Positions 16,822-25,980 of a DNA stretch of 64,000 nt are shown piece by piece. The position numbers and the translations under genes are program-made. The notes under the pieces are model-generated. The model searched no databases. It was not told where the DNA came from and saw only the letters and a list, made by a program, of their open reading frames with translations. Source of the stretch: Salipiger sp. IMCC34102 (GTDB taxonomy: Bacteria > Pseudomonadota > Alphaproteobacteria > Rhodobacterales > Rhodobacteraceae); assembly GCF_004145405.1 (NCBI RefSeq), contig NZ_SELQ01000003.1, forward strand, positions 62,001-126,000, in the 5' to 3' direction. Numbering within the stretch: position 1 is the stretch's first letter; the number at the start of each line of letters is the position of its first letter.

Positions 16822-19104
16822 ATGGCGCTGGACACGGGCACCAAGGTCGTACGCGCGGACGGGTTGGCGGGGCGCGACTGGACGGGGCGGCTCATCGCGC
16901 CCGAGGTCGATGGCGGTGTCGGATCGCAGGCCTGCTTCGTCGCCCGGACCTTTACCTGCAAGGCGGACGCCCGCCCAGTGCTGCACGTGACGGCGCAGGG
17001 GCTCTACCTGGCTTTCGTGAACGGCCAGCGGGTCGGCGAAGACTGCCTGACCCCCGGCTGGACCTGCTACGACAACCGGATCGCGTTCCAGAGCTACGAC
17101 ATCTCGGACCTCGTGACCGAAGGCGAGAACCGGATCGAGATCTGGCTGGGCGACGGCTGGTATCGCTCGCCGCTGATGTGGCGCTTCATCCAGATCGAGA
17201 ATACCTGGGGCGACCGGATCGCGGCGCTGGCGGAGATCGTCGAGGGCGACTCCGTTCTGCTCGCCACGGACGCGAGTTGGGAGAGCGGTCTGCTGCCGAT
17301 CACCAAGTCGGGGATTTACTGGGGCGAGGACCACGACGCCCGCATCGCGGCAAAGGCCAGCGGCGGCGTGTCGGAACTGGCGACCGATCCGGCTCTCTTC
17401 GTGGCGCACGAGACGACCGGCGTGAAGGAGCTGGCGCCCATCGCCCCGGTCGAGGACTGGGATCTGGACGGCGCGCGTGTCTACGACTTCGGCCAGAACG
17501 TCGCGGGCTACCCACGCATCGAGGTCACGGGCGCGGCGGGGGCCAAGGTCACCATCGACTTCGGAGAGGTGCTGGCGCAGGACGGATCCTGGGACAACCG
17601 CAACTACCGCCTGGCCCGTGCCACGCTGACCTACACGCTGGCGGGCGAGGGGGCGGAGACCTGGTCCCCCGTATTCACCTTCCAGGGCTATCGCTACGCG
17701 CGGGTCCGCATCGAGGGCGAGGCCACCCTCACCGACATCGTCTCGGTGCCCGTAAGCTCGGTGCCGGACCTCGCGGGCGGCTTCGAGTGCGCCATACCGG
17801 AGGTGAACCGGCTGGTGCTCAACACGATCTGGTCGCAGCGCGGCAACTTCATCGAGGTGCCGACCGACTGCCCGCAGCGCGACGAGCGCCTGGGCTGGAC
17901 CGGGGATGCGCAGGTCTTCGCGGGTACCGCCTGCTGGCTTGCCGACAGCGAGACCTTCCTGCGCAAGTACCTGCGCGACGTGATGCACGACCAGCGCGAG
18001 GACGGCGCCGTGCCGCACTTCACGCCGGACCCGACGCACCGCGATCATTCCAAGGCCCCCGGCGACTGGGCCGGATCGACCGGCTGGGGTGACGTGATCA
18101 CGGTCATGCCCTGGCAGCTTTACCTGCATTACGGCGACGAGGCGGTGCTGCGCGAATGCTTCCCGGCAATGGTGAAATGGCTCGATTACCTGTGGTCGAT
18201 CTCTGACGGTCCGATCATCCGGCCCCATTCGACCTGGGGCGAGAAGGGGTTCACCTTCGGCGACTGGCTTCAGCCCACGGGCGACAGCCGCAAGCCGCGG
18301 CCTACCATCGCCGACGATTGCGCGGCCACGATCTACCACGCGATCTCGACCGATCTGGCCGCCCGCATAGCGCGCATCATCGGCGAGGACGACGAGGCTA
18401 TGCGGCTCGACGCCCGCGGAGACCAGATCCGCGAGGCCTTTGCCGCGGAATACATCTCGGCCAGCGGTCGGCTGGCGCACAACGACCAGACCTCCTACGC
18501 GCTGGCGTTCCTCTATGACCTGATCCCGGGCGCGCATCTCGACGCGGCGAAGGGCTACTTCCGCCGGGTGATCGAGGACGCCGACTACCTCATCGGGACC
18601 GGCTTCATCGGCACGCCGGCGCTTCTGCCCGCCCTTGCCAAACTGGGCATGACGGATCTGGCGGAAAAGGTGTTCCTCAACCGCAAGGTGCCCGGCTGGC
18701 TCTATCAGGTGGAACAGGGCGCCACGACGATCTGGGAGCGCTGGGACGCCCTGGGCCCGGACGGCGAGATCTTCTCGCCCGAGATGAACAGCTACAACCA
18801 CTATGCCTACGGGGCCGTCTGCCAGTTCCTCTTCGAGGACGTGGCGGGCGTGCATCCCGTGGCCGATGCGCCAGGCTTTGCCCGCGTGCGGCTTGCCCCC
18901 ACCGTGATGCCCGGGCTCGGTCACGTCGCCATGTGGCACGACTGCCGCCTGGGCCGGATCGAGGCGGGTTGGACGCTCGACGGCCGTACCGTCACCTATA
19001 CCGTGACTTTGCCGGAGGGCTGCGAAGGCCTCCTCGACGGACCGCTGGGAGACGGTGTCGTCGGGGCGGGCACCCACGAGTTCGCGTTCGATCTGACCGA
19101 TTGA
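16822..19104 (+). CDS. Alpha-L-rhamnosidase (glycoside hydrolase family 78)
   Basis: 760 residues. The N-terminal beta domain includes LYLAFVNGQRVGEDCLTPGW and WLGDGWYRSP. A second beta domain follows (VYDFGQNVAGYPRIEV, about 215-320), then the (alpha/alpha)6 catalytic barrel with the acidic motif PTDCPQRDERLGWTGDAQ (about 348-365), where the conserved Asp and Glu act, and the later EMNSYNHYAYGAV. GH78 enzymes release terminal L-rhamnose from glycosides by inversion. There is no signal peptide, so the enzyme acts in the cytoplasm on rhamnosides brought in by the ABC importer encoded directly downstream. First gene after the LacI operator. Confidence 0.9.
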   Translation: MALDTGTKVVRADGLAGRDWTGRLIAPEVDGGVGSQACFVARTFTCKADARPVLHVTAQGLYLAFVNGQRVGEDCLTPGWTCYDNRIAFQSYDISDLVTEGENRIEIWLGDGWYRSPLMWRFIQIENTWGDRIAALAEIVEGDSVLLATDASWESGLLPITKSGIYWGEDHDARIAAKASGGVSELATDPALFVAHETTGVKELAPIAPVEDWDLDGARVYDFGQNVAGYPRIEVTGAAGAKVTIDFGEVLAQDGSWDNRNYRLARATLTYTLAGEGAETWSPVFTFQGYRYARVRIEGEATLTDIVSVPVSSVPDLAGGFECAIPEVNRLVLNTIWSQRGNFIEVPTDCPQRDERLGWTGDAQVFAGTACWLADSETFLRKYLRDVMHDQREDGAVPHFTPDPTHRDHSKAPGDWAGSTGWGDVITVMPWQLYLHYGDEAVLRECFPAMVKWLDYLWSISDGPIIRPHSTWGEKGFTFGDWLQPTGDSRKPRPTIADDCAATIYHAISTDLAARIARIIGEDDEAMRLDARGDQIREAFAAEYISASGRLAHNDQTSYALAFLYDLIPGAHLDAAKGYFRRVIEDADYLIGTGFIGTPALLPALAKLGMTDLAEKVFLNRKVPGWLYQVEQGATTIWERWDALGPDGEIFSPEMNSYNHYAYGAVCQFLFEDVAGVHPVADAPGFARVRLAPTVMPGLGHVAMWHDCRLGRIEAGWTLDGRTVTYTVTLPEGCEGLLDGPLGDGVVGAGTHEFAFDLTD

Positions 19105-19153
19105 TCGCGCGAAAAGGACCGGCCCCGCGCCGGGAAACAAGGGAGAGAGACCA

Positions 19154-20428
19154 ATGACGACACGTTTGATATCCACCACCGCCATGTTGCTTGCATTGGG
19201 TGCAAGCGGTGCGGCGGCTCAGGAGCTGACGCTTCTGGTCGACAACAGCGCCGACACGGTCGCGATCGCCGAGGCCCTGACCGCAGCCTATACCGAACAG
19301 AACCCCGATGTGAGCTTCTCAATCGAGGTACGGCCCGGCGGGTCCGAAGGCGACAACATCGTCAAGACGCGCCTTGCGACGGGCGAGATGACGGATGTCT
19401 TCCTCTATAATTCTGGCTCGCTTCTGCAGGCGCTGCGGCCCGATCGCACCCTGGTGCCGATCAATGATATCGCGAACTTCGATCAGATCCTCGACAGTTT
19501 CACGCAGACCGTGTCGGACGATCAGCAAAACGTCTACGGCGTGCCCGCGCAGACCGCGATGGGCGGCGGGATGCTGTATCACGTGCCGACCTACGAAGAG
19601 CTTGGCTTGGAGGTGCCCACAAACTGGGACGACTTCATGGCGAACAATGCCGCGATCGCCGAACAAACCGACAAGGCGCCAATCATCCAGACCTATCAGG
19701 ATACCTGGACGAGCCAGCTTCTCGTGCTCGCGGATTACTACAACGTCCAGGCCGAAGAGCCCGGCTTCGCCGATGCCTACACCGCGAACGAGGCAAAGTA
19801 CGCCTCGACGCCGGCGGCCATGGAAGGGTTCGGACGCCTGCAGGAGGCCTACGAGTCGGGCTACTTCAACGAGGATTTCGGCGCGGCGAACTACGATGAC
19901 GGTTTGCGCATGGTCGCCAACGGCGAGGGCGTGCATTATCCGATGCTGACCTTCGCAATTCCCGCGATCCAACAGAACTACCCCGACAAGCTCGATGACG
20001 TCGGCTTCTTCGCGCAGCCGGGCGACAGCAGCGACGAAAACGGGCTGACCGTCTGGATGCCGGCCGCCTATTACATCGCGCGTGGCGGCGACAACATAGA
20101 TATCGCCAAGGACTTTCTGAACTTCGTTGCGACGACAGAAGGCTGCGACATCATTACCGAGGCGGTAGGCGCGACGGGACCCTACCTGATCGATGGCTGC
20201 ACCTTGCCGGACAGCGTTCCGACCTCGGTTGCGGACATGATGCCGTACTTCCAGAGGGAAGGCGGCACGGCGCCCGCGCTTGAATATCTGTCACCGATCA
20301 AGGGACCCGCACTGGAGCAATTGACCGTCGAAGTCGGCTCCGGCATCCGCGATGCCCAGTCGGCGGCAGAGCTCTACGATGCCGACGTCTCCAAGCAGGC
20401 ACGCCAGCTCGGCTTGCCGAACTGGTAA
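19154..20428 (+). CDS. Carbohydrate ABC importer, periplasmic binding protein
   Basis: 424 residues with a signal peptide (about 1-22, ending GAAAQ). It has the fold and motifs of family 1 extracellular sugar-binding proteins: PGGSEGDNIVKTRLATGEMTDVF early, YGVPAQTAMGGGMLYH in the middle, and a KDFLNFVATTEGC segment late. It would capture the glycoside in the periplasm and hand it to the permeases that follow. It sits 49 bases after the rhamnosidase gene, with a GGGAGAGA ribosome site, so the substrate is probably a rhamnose-containing oligosaccharide or glycoside. Confidence 0.9.
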   Translation: MTTRLISTTAMLLALGASGAAAQELTLLVDNSADTVAIAEALTAAYTEQNPDVSFSIEVRPGGSEGDNIVKTRLATGEMTDVFLYNSGSLLQALRPDRTLVPINDIANFDQILDSFTQTVSDDQQNVYGVPAQTAMGGGMLYHVPTYEELGLEVPTNWDDFMANNAAIAEQTDKAPIIQTYQDTWTSQLLVLADYYNVQAEEPGFADAYTANEAKYASTPAAMEGFGRLQEAYESGYFNEDFGAANYDDGLRMVANGEGVHYPMLTFAIPAIQQNYPDKLDDVGFFAQPGDSSDENGLTVWMPAAYYIARGGDNIDIAKDFLNFVATTEGCDIITEAVGATGPYLIDGCTLPDSVPTSVADMMPYFQREGGTAPALEYLSPIKGPALEQLTVEVGSGIRDAQSAAELYDADVSKQARQLGLPNW

Positions 20429-20476
20429 GTTTTCCCTCCCAGGAAAACCCCGGCGCGGCGGCGACGTCGCGCCGGG
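20429..20476. terminator. Two intercistronic hairpins after the binding-protein gene
   Basis: GTTTTCC/GGAAAAC (20429-20435 with 20442-20448) is followed at once by CCCGGCGCG/CGCGCCGGG (20449-20457 with 20468-20476). No T-run follows. Such hairpins between binding-protein and permease genes usually protect the upstream mRNA or reduce read-through, giving more binding protein than permease. Confidence 0.65.
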
Positions 20477-20497
20477 ATCTTAGACGGAGCCCCGGTC

Positions 20498-21358
20498 ATG
20501 CGCGCCAAATCCCCCTATCCCTACTGGTTCTTCCTGCCGGCGGCGGTGATCTTCGTGGGGCTGTTCCTCGTGCCCACGGTGGCCTCGTTCTACTTCAGCC
20601 TGACTTACTGGGACCCGTTCGAAGCACGGTTCGCGGGATGGGACAATTACGTCCAGTTCTTCTCGGAGCCGTTCCTCGTGCGGGGCACGTTGAACACGCT
20701 GATGTTCGCCTTCGTGACTTCGCTTCTGAAGACGGTTCTGGGCCTCTTGCTTGCGGTCCTGTTGACCTCGGGGATGTTCGCGCAGGGCTTCCTGCGGTCG
20801 GTGGTCTTCTTTCCGGTGCTCGTTTCCACCATCGGCGTGGGCATCCTGTTCCAGGAGTTGATGCATCCCACCCAGGGCGCGATCAACGTAGGGCTGGAGG
20901 CCATCGGCATCGACGGCCCCGGCTGGCTGACGAACCCGTCGCTTGCGCTCTTCTCGGTCGCGCTGGTCGATGTCTGGCGCGGCGTGGGTCTGGCCACGCT
21001 GATCTACATCGCGGGGCTGTCGACCATCGCGCCCGACTATTACGAGGCCGCACGGATCGACGGCGCGACCCGCTGGCAGCTGTTCTGGCGCGTGACCGTG
21101 CCGCTGGTGCGGCCCGCCACGACGACCGTGGTGATCCTGTCGCTGATCGGCGGCTTGCGGCTCTTCGATCTGGTCTGGGCGATGACGCGGGGCGGGCCGG
21201 GGTTCTCCTCGGACGTGCTCGCGAGCGTCATCTACAAGCAGTACCAGGCCGGGTTCTGGGGCCTGTCCACCGCGGGCAACGTCATCCTGTTCCTGCTGAT
21301 CGCGCTGATCGTGGCGCCGCTGGCCTGGTGGCTGAACCGCAAGGAGCTTGACGCATGA
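20498..21358 (+). CDS. Sugar ABC importer permease (MalF/UgpA type)
   Basis: 286 residues with about six membrane helices. Residues 7-29 are the first helix. The cytoplasmic coupling motif for the ATPase is visible as YYEAARIDGATRWQLFWRVTVP (about 184-205), the EAA loop of this family. It pairs with the permease encoded next, whose ATG overlaps this stop by 4 bases. Confidence 0.92.
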   Translation: MRAKSPYPYWFFLPAAVIFVGLFLVPTVASFYFSLTYWDPFEARFAGWDNYVQFFSEPFLVRGTLNTLMFAFVTSLLKTVLGLLLAVLLTSGMFAQGFLRSVVFFPVLVSTIGVGILFQELMHPTQGAINVGLEAIGIDGPGWLTNPSLALFSVALVDVWRGVGLATLIYIAGLSTIAPDYYEAARIDGATRWQLFWRVTVPLVRPATTTVVILSLIGGLRLFDLVWAMTRGGPGFSSDVLASVIYKQYQAGFWGLSTAGNVILFLLIALIVAPLAWWLNRKELDA

Positions 21359-22179
21359 CCCGCCGCCAGCTTCTCACCGGCCTCGCCTCGCTCGCCGTGG
21401 CAACGGTTGTCTTCATCCTGCCGTTCCTCTTCGTGCTGATCAACGCGGCCAAGACCCCCGCCGAGGCAAGCCAGCCCAGCTTCGCCTGGCCCAGCGAGTG
21501 GCACCTGTGGTCGAACCTGGTCGAGGTCGTGCAGGTGCGCGACTACGCGCTGCTGCTGGCCTACTTCAATTCCATCGTCATCACCGTGGGGGCGATGACG
21601 CTTCTGGTGATCTTCGCCGCCATGGTGGGCTACGTGCTGCAACGCAGGCCCACGCGGTTCAGCAAGTTCGTCGAGTTCACGGCCCTCGCCGGCCTGATGA
21701 TCCCGCCCGCGGTGGTGCCGACGATCTGGGTGCTGCAGCAGGTGAACCTCTTCAAGACGATCCACGGGATGATCCTGATCCAGGTGGCCTATGGTCTGTC
21801 GTTCTGCATCCTGCTGTTCCGGGCCTTCATCTCGTCGATCCCGCGGGACCTGGACGAGGCGGCCATCGTCGACGGGGCCACGCCGCTGCAGGTCTTCTTC
21901 CGGGTGATCCTGCCGCTGCTGAAGCCGGTGACGCTGACCGTGATCGTCGTGCAGTCGATCACCATCTTCAATGACTTCACCCACCCGCTCTACTACCTGC
22001 CGGGGGCCGAGAACATCACGGTGCAGCTCACGCTCTACAACTTCCAGAGCCAGTTCACCTCTCAGCTCAACCTGCTGTTCATGAACATCCTGCTCATCAC
22101 GATCCCGCCCTTGCTGGTGTTCGTCTTCTTCAACCGTCAGATCGTCGCGGGCATGACCTCCGGCGCCGTGAAAGGATAA
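21355..22179 (+). CDS. Sugar ABC importer permease (MalG/UgpE type)
   Basis: 274 residues and six helices, the second half of the membrane channel. The EAA coupling loop reads LDEAAIVDGATPLQVFFRVI (about 165-184). Overlaps the upstream permease by 4 bases and lies 3 bases before the ATPase gene, so the three are translated together. Confidence 0.92.
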   Translation: MTRRQLLTGLASLAVATVVFILPFLFVLINAAKTPAEASQPSFAWPSEWHLWSNLVEVVQVRDYALLLAYFNSIVITVGAMTLLVIFAAMVGYVLQRRPTRFSKFVEFTALAGLMIPPAVVPTIWVLQQVNLFKTIHGMILIQVAYGLSFCILLFRAFISSIPRDLDEAAIVDGATPLQVFFRVILPLLKPVTLTVIVVQSITIFNDFTHPLYYLPGAENITVQLTLYNFQSQFTSQLNLLFMNILLITIPPLLVFVFFNRQIVAGMTSGAVKG

Positions 22180-22182
22180 CCC

Positions 22183-23181
22183 ATGGCACGCGTGGCCCTG
22201 AACGCATTGCGCAAGAGTTTCGGCGCGGTCGAGGTCATCAAGGGCGTCGACCTCGATGTCGAGGACGGCGAGTTCTGCGTCTTCGTCGGCCCTTCGGGCT
22301 GCGGCAAGTCCACGCTGCTGCGGATGATCTCCGGGCTGGAGGAGGTCACCTCCGGCACGATCGAGATCGGCGGGGCGGACGTGACCCGGGCCGAGCCGTC
22401 CAAGCGCGGCATCGCGATGGTGTTCCAGTCCTACGCGCTCTACCCCCACCTCACCGTGCGCGAGAACATGGGCTTCGGCCTCAGCCTGGCACGGATGCCC
22501 AAGGACCAGATCGCGGCGGAGGTCGACAAGGTCGCGGCGATCCTGCAGCTCGAACCGCTCCTGGACCGCAAGCCCAAGGCCCTGTCGGGCGGGCAACGCC
22601 AGCGGGTCGCGATCGGCCGGGCCATCGTGCGCGATCCGGGCGTGTTCCTCTTCGACGAGCCCCTGTCGAACCTCGATGCCGCCCTGCGCAGCCAGATGCG
22701 GCTGGAACTGACGGACCTGCACGCGCGGCTGGGGGCCACGATGATCTACGTGACCCACGACCAGGTCGAGGCGATGACCATGGCCGACAAGATCGTCGTG
22801 CTGAACGCCGGCCGGATCGAGCAGGTGGGCACCCCGATGGACCTTTACGAACGCCCCGCGACCCCCTTCGTGGCGGGCTTCATCGGCTCGCCCAAGATGA
22901 ACCTCTTCGAAGGCGAGGTGGCCCGGCGGATGGGCGCATCGGTCTACGGCATCCGGCCCGAACATCTGAAGGTCTCCGACGATGACGGAACCTGGCAGGG
23001 CACCGTGCGTCATGTCGAGCGGCTAGGCGCGGACACGATCCTGCACGTGGAGGTCCCCGACCTCGGCCCGGTGCTGGCCCGGATCGAAGGACATCGCACC
23101 TATGCCCATGGCGCGCGCGTCTACCTGACGCCGGATCCCGAACGCGAGTTCCGGTATCAGGATGGCGCTGCGGCAAGCTGA
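22183..23181 (+). CDS. Sugar ABC importer ATPase (MalK/UgpC type)
   Basis: 332 residues. Walker [10 protein letters not shown] (about 37-45), signature [14 protein letters not shown] (about 134-147), Walker [13 protein letters not shown] and switch His in YVTHDQVEA. The C-terminal part has the TOBE/OB-fold typical of MalK-like ATPases that serve CUT1 sugar importers ([11 protein letters not shown]). It would power the importer made of the two preceding permeases. Last gene of the rhamnosidase-importer operon; a short hairpin follows at 23190-23210. Confidence 0.92.
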   Translation: MARVALNALRKSFGAVEVIKGVDLDVEDGEFCVFVGPSGCGKSTLLRMISGLEEVTSGTIEIGGADVTRAEPSKRGIAMVFQSYALYPHLTVRENMGFGLSLARMPKDQIAAEVDKVAAILQLEPLLDRKPKALSGGQRQRVAIGRAIVRDPGVFLFDEPLSNLDAALRSQMRLELTDLHARLGATMIYVTHDQVEAMTMADKIVVLNAGRIEQVGTPMDLYERPATPFVAGFIGSPKMNLFEGEVARRMGASVYGIRPEHLKVSDDDGTWQGTVRHVERLGADTILHVEVPDLGPVLARIEGHRTYAHGARVYLTPDPEREFRYQDGAAAS

Positions 23182-23189
23182 AGCCGAAA

Positions 23190-23210
23190 GACCGGAGGGC
23201 GGATCCGGTC
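23190..23210. terminator. Short hairpin between convergent genes
   Basis: GACCGGA/TCCGGTC with a 7-base loop lies 9 bases after the ATPase stop and before the leftward LacI gene. There is no T-run, so it is at best a weak terminator. Confidence 0.4.
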
Positions 23211-23291
23211 ACTGACCTTGCCGGCCCGGTCGGGAGAGGTTCTCTCAGGTGACGATCACCGCAAAGGAACCCTCGCACGCGTCACCGAACC

Positions 23292-24299
23292 TCATTGCGT
23301 GGGAATGTTCTCGCGAAAGACGACCTGAAGCCGAGGCAGGTACTCGGGCTCCGTCGAGCCCTTCACGGAGGAGGCGAGCAGGCGGACGATCTCCCGCGCC
23401 TCGACCCTGGGGTTCTGGTCGACGACGGCATCCATCGTCCGGTCGAGCAGCATCAACCGTGTCGCGTCGGTCAGGTCATGGCCGATGAAGACGACCTCCC
23501 GTTCCACTTTCGCCTCGCGCAGGGCGCGCGCGATGCCCTGGTTGCCCGACCCGATGCTGTAGATACCCGAGATGTCGCCACGCTGAAGGAAGCGCATCGT
23601 CTCCGAGTAGGCAAGATCGCGGTCGTCGCTGACCTCTGCGGTGCCGGCGATCCGCATGTCGGGGAATTCCTCCGACAGGATCGAGCGGACGCCCATCTCG
23701 CGCTCTTCATGGCCGCGATAGGCGAGCGAGCCGATGAAAACCGCCACGTTGTGGCGACCCGGGGGCAGGAACCGCCCCAGCAGCAATCCCGCCAAGCGTC
23801 CCGCCGCGCGGTTGTCGACACCGACGTAGCCAACCTTGTCGACCGTCGGGATGTCGGAGACGAGCGTCGCGATCCGCACCCCGGATTTGGCGAGGTCGTT
23901 GATCGCTTCGCGCACCTGCGGATGGTCGAGCGCCACCAGCCCGACCGCGTCCGTCCGCCCACGCAGATCGTGCAGCTTCGCCGACAGCCGCTCGGGATTG
24001 AAGCCCTCGATCTCGTGGATGGTGGCACTGATTTCGGGCCGGGCATGGGCCTCTTCCAGAAGAAACTTGCGCAACGACCGCATGAACGAGTTGCTGCCCG
24101 CGGGCAGGACGAAATCCATCCGCATCTTCATCGTGGTCCCGGTGCCGGTTGGTGGACCGAAATAACCAAGCGCCCGTGCGACCTGCAGAACGATATCGCG
24201 CGTACGCGGTCGCACCCCGTCCCGATCGTTCAGGACCCGGTCCACCGTCGCGGGCGATACGCCGGCCTCGCGGGCAATCTGGGAAACGGTGGTGCGCAT
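23292..24299 (-). CDS. LacI family regulator (second)
   Basis: 335 residues. Helix-turn-helix VSQIAREAGVSPATVDRVLN at residues 4-23 with the hinge DGVRPRTRDIV, then a sugar-binding-protein fold (KMRMDFVLPAGSNSFMRSL; later GIYSIGSGNQGIARAL). The end matches the RbsB/LacI subgroup used by D-ribose- or inositol-like regulators, so the effector is probably a monosaccharide or polyol. It is divergent from the dehydrogenase operon starting at 24880 and convergent with the importer operon; I infer that it controls the former. Confidence 0.88.
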   Translation of the reverse strand: MRTTVSQIAREAGVSPATVDRVLNDRDGVRPRTRDIVLQVARALGYFGPPTGTGTTMKMRMDFVLPAGSNSFMRSLRKFLLEEAHARPEISATIHEIEGFNPERLSAKLHDLRGRTDAVGLVALDHPQVREAINDLAKSGVRIATLVSDIPTVDKVGYVGVDNRAAGRLAGLLLGRFLPPGRHNVAVFIGSLAYRGHEEREMGVRSILSEEFPDMRIAGTAEVSDDRDLAYSETMRFLQRGDISGIYSIGSGNQGIARALREAKVEREVVFIGHDLTDATRLMLLDRTMDAVVDQNPRVEAREIVRLLASSVKGSTEPEYLPRLQVVFRENIPTQ

Positions 24300-24879
24300 C
24301 GTGATTTCTCCGCTCGGCGATCACGTCATTTAACATCATAAAGCCGTGGCAAAGCAATCATTTCCGCCGGGTATGGACCTCTCGTATGCATTAGAAGTCC
24401 ATATCTGGATTGGATCAGCGAAAATGATGTCTTTTGATGTGTCATGATGATTGCGCACTGATGGCCCGCGCCAGATGCTGTGTTTCATAGAGAAACCCCG
24501 GAAGACGCACGACCGGGAGAGGGGAGAGTGACATGTCGACGCGTTTCCCGTGGCCCCGTGTCCGCCTCCGGGACGCTGTCGATCTCGCAGGTGGCGCGAT
24601 CAGCGGACGGATCGGCTTCGCCGGAGCCAGACGCCGCGGATCTGTCGCGGGCAATCGTGGCGACCGGACAATCGGGCACCCCGAGATGCCGACGGCTTTC
24701 GGTCAGGAGCCTTGGCGCATCACTTCGGCCTTACGGACGGGGCGAGCGATCGGATGACCGGCTGTCTTCGGAGGGCGCCTCCCGGGTCAAGGATCCGTGG
24801 GAGCGGATGATGGCGAGCACGCGTGACGCAGGGAGTGCCGCCCGGGCGGCAAACGGGAAGAAGGGAGAGGGAGGAAAGT
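24300..24879. other. Divergent control region plus unassigned sequence
   Basis: About 580 bases. Near the LacI gene there is AT-rich sequence with AACATCAT (24332-24339) and its near-mirror ATGATGT (24424-24430), which may be halves of regulator sites. From about 24480 the sequence is GC-rich. A 74-codon frame at 24533-24757 has a good ribosome site (GGGAGAGGGGAGAG) but no recognisable product, and I do not call it a gene. Confidence 0.45.
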
Positions 24880-25965
24880 ATGAAGGATGTCGCCTACACG
24901 CCGGACCCGGAGGTCCGGGTACGCAAGTACAAGATCGGCGCTATCGGGGCGGGCATGATCATGTCCGATTGTCACCTGGCCGCCTACACCGAAGCCGGGT
25001 TCACGGTTCATGCCATCGCGTCCCGTACCACGTCCAATGCCCGGACGGTCGCAGAACGCTGGAACATCGGCACGGTGCACGACACGCCGGAGGCGCTGAT
25101 CGCTGACCCGGACGTCGAGATCGTGGACATCGCCTACCCGCCGGACCAACAACCGGCCCTGATCCGCAAGGCGCTGGCCGCGCCGCACGTGAAGGCGATC
25201 CTCGCGCAGAAACCACTGGCGCTCTCGCTCGAGGAGGCGCGCAAATTGCGCGACGAGGCCGAGGCCGCCGGCAAGCCGCTCTCTGTCAACCAGAACATGC
25301 GCTACGATCAGTCGATCCGCGTCCTCAAGCAGATCCTCGATCGCGGTGCACTTGGAGAGCCGGTCTTCGCGCAGATCGACATGCACGCCATTCCGCACTG
25401 GCAGGAGTTCCTGAAGGATTACGACCGGCTGACGCTTTCTAACATGAGCGTGCACCACCTGGATGCCTTTCGCTTCCTCTTCGGCGATCCCGAGGAGGTC
25501 ACCAGCGTCACCCGTACCGATCCGCGCACCACCTTCGCGCATACCGACGGGATCGTCGTGACGACCCTGCGCTTTCCCGGCGGTCTTCTGGCGCTGTCGA
25601 CCGAGGATGTCTGGTCCGGCCCGCGAGAGGAGGGCTACGCCGACGATCAGCACATTACCTGGCGCGTCGAAGGCACCCGCGGTGCGGCGAAGGGCACGAT
25701 CGGCTGGCCGACCGGTGCGGCCTCGACACTGTCCTACAACGCGATCGACGAGACGGGCGGCGAATGGGTGAGCCCCGAATGGGACACCATGTGGTTCCCG
25801 CACGCCTTCATCGGCGTGATGGAGCAACTTCAGCACGCCGTCGCCACCGGCACCCCGCCGGTTCTGAGCGTCGCCGACAACGTCCGCACGATGGCGCTTG
25901 TCGAAGGCGCTTACCAATCGATCCAGGAAGGCCGGACGGTCCGACTGGACATGACCAGAGACTGA
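24880..25965 (+). CDS. Gfo/Idh/MocA family NAD(P)-dependent oxidoreductase
   Basis: 361 residues from the ATG at 24880, placed by a strong GGGAGGAAA site; the frame is open further upstream. The Rossmann motif is IGAIGAGMIMSDCHL (about 19-33), with the Gfo/Idh motif AILAQKPLALSLEEA (about 105-119) giving the conserved Lys-Pro. The C-terminal alpha/beta domain follows (HHLDAFRFLFGDPEEV). These enzymes oxidise or reduce a hydroxyl of a sugar or polyol. First gene of an eight-gene run, followed 15 bases later by a TIM-barrel isomerase, a pairing typical of inositol- or uncommon-sugar catabolism. Confidence 0.9.
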   Translation: MKDVAYTPDPEVRVRKYKIGAIGAGMIMSDCHLAAYTEAGFTVHAIASRTTSNARTVAERWNIGTVHDTPEALIADPDVEIVDIAYPPDQQPALIRKALAAPHVKAILAQKPLALSLEEARKLRDEAEAAGKPLSVNQNMRYDQSIRVLKQILDRGALGEPVFAQIDMHAIPHWQEFLKDYDRLTLSNMSVHHLDAFRFLFGDPEEVTSVTRTDPRTTFAHTDGIVVTTLRFPGGLLALSTEDVWSGPREEGYADDQHITWRVEGTRGAAKGTIGWPTGAASTLSYNAIDETGGEWVSPEWDTMWFPHAFIGVMEQLQHAVATGTPPVLSVADNVRTMALVEGAYQSIQEGRTVRLDMTRD

Positions 25966-25980
25966 GGGAGGAGACACATC

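Noticed and set aside
16774-19185. 803-residue leftward open frame opposite the rhamnosidase
   Set aside because: Antisense shadow of a clear GH78 gene.
24533-24757. 74-codon frame with good ribosome site
   Set aside because: No family, no hydrophobic or repeat feature, unusual composition; a chance frame in leader DNA is as likely.
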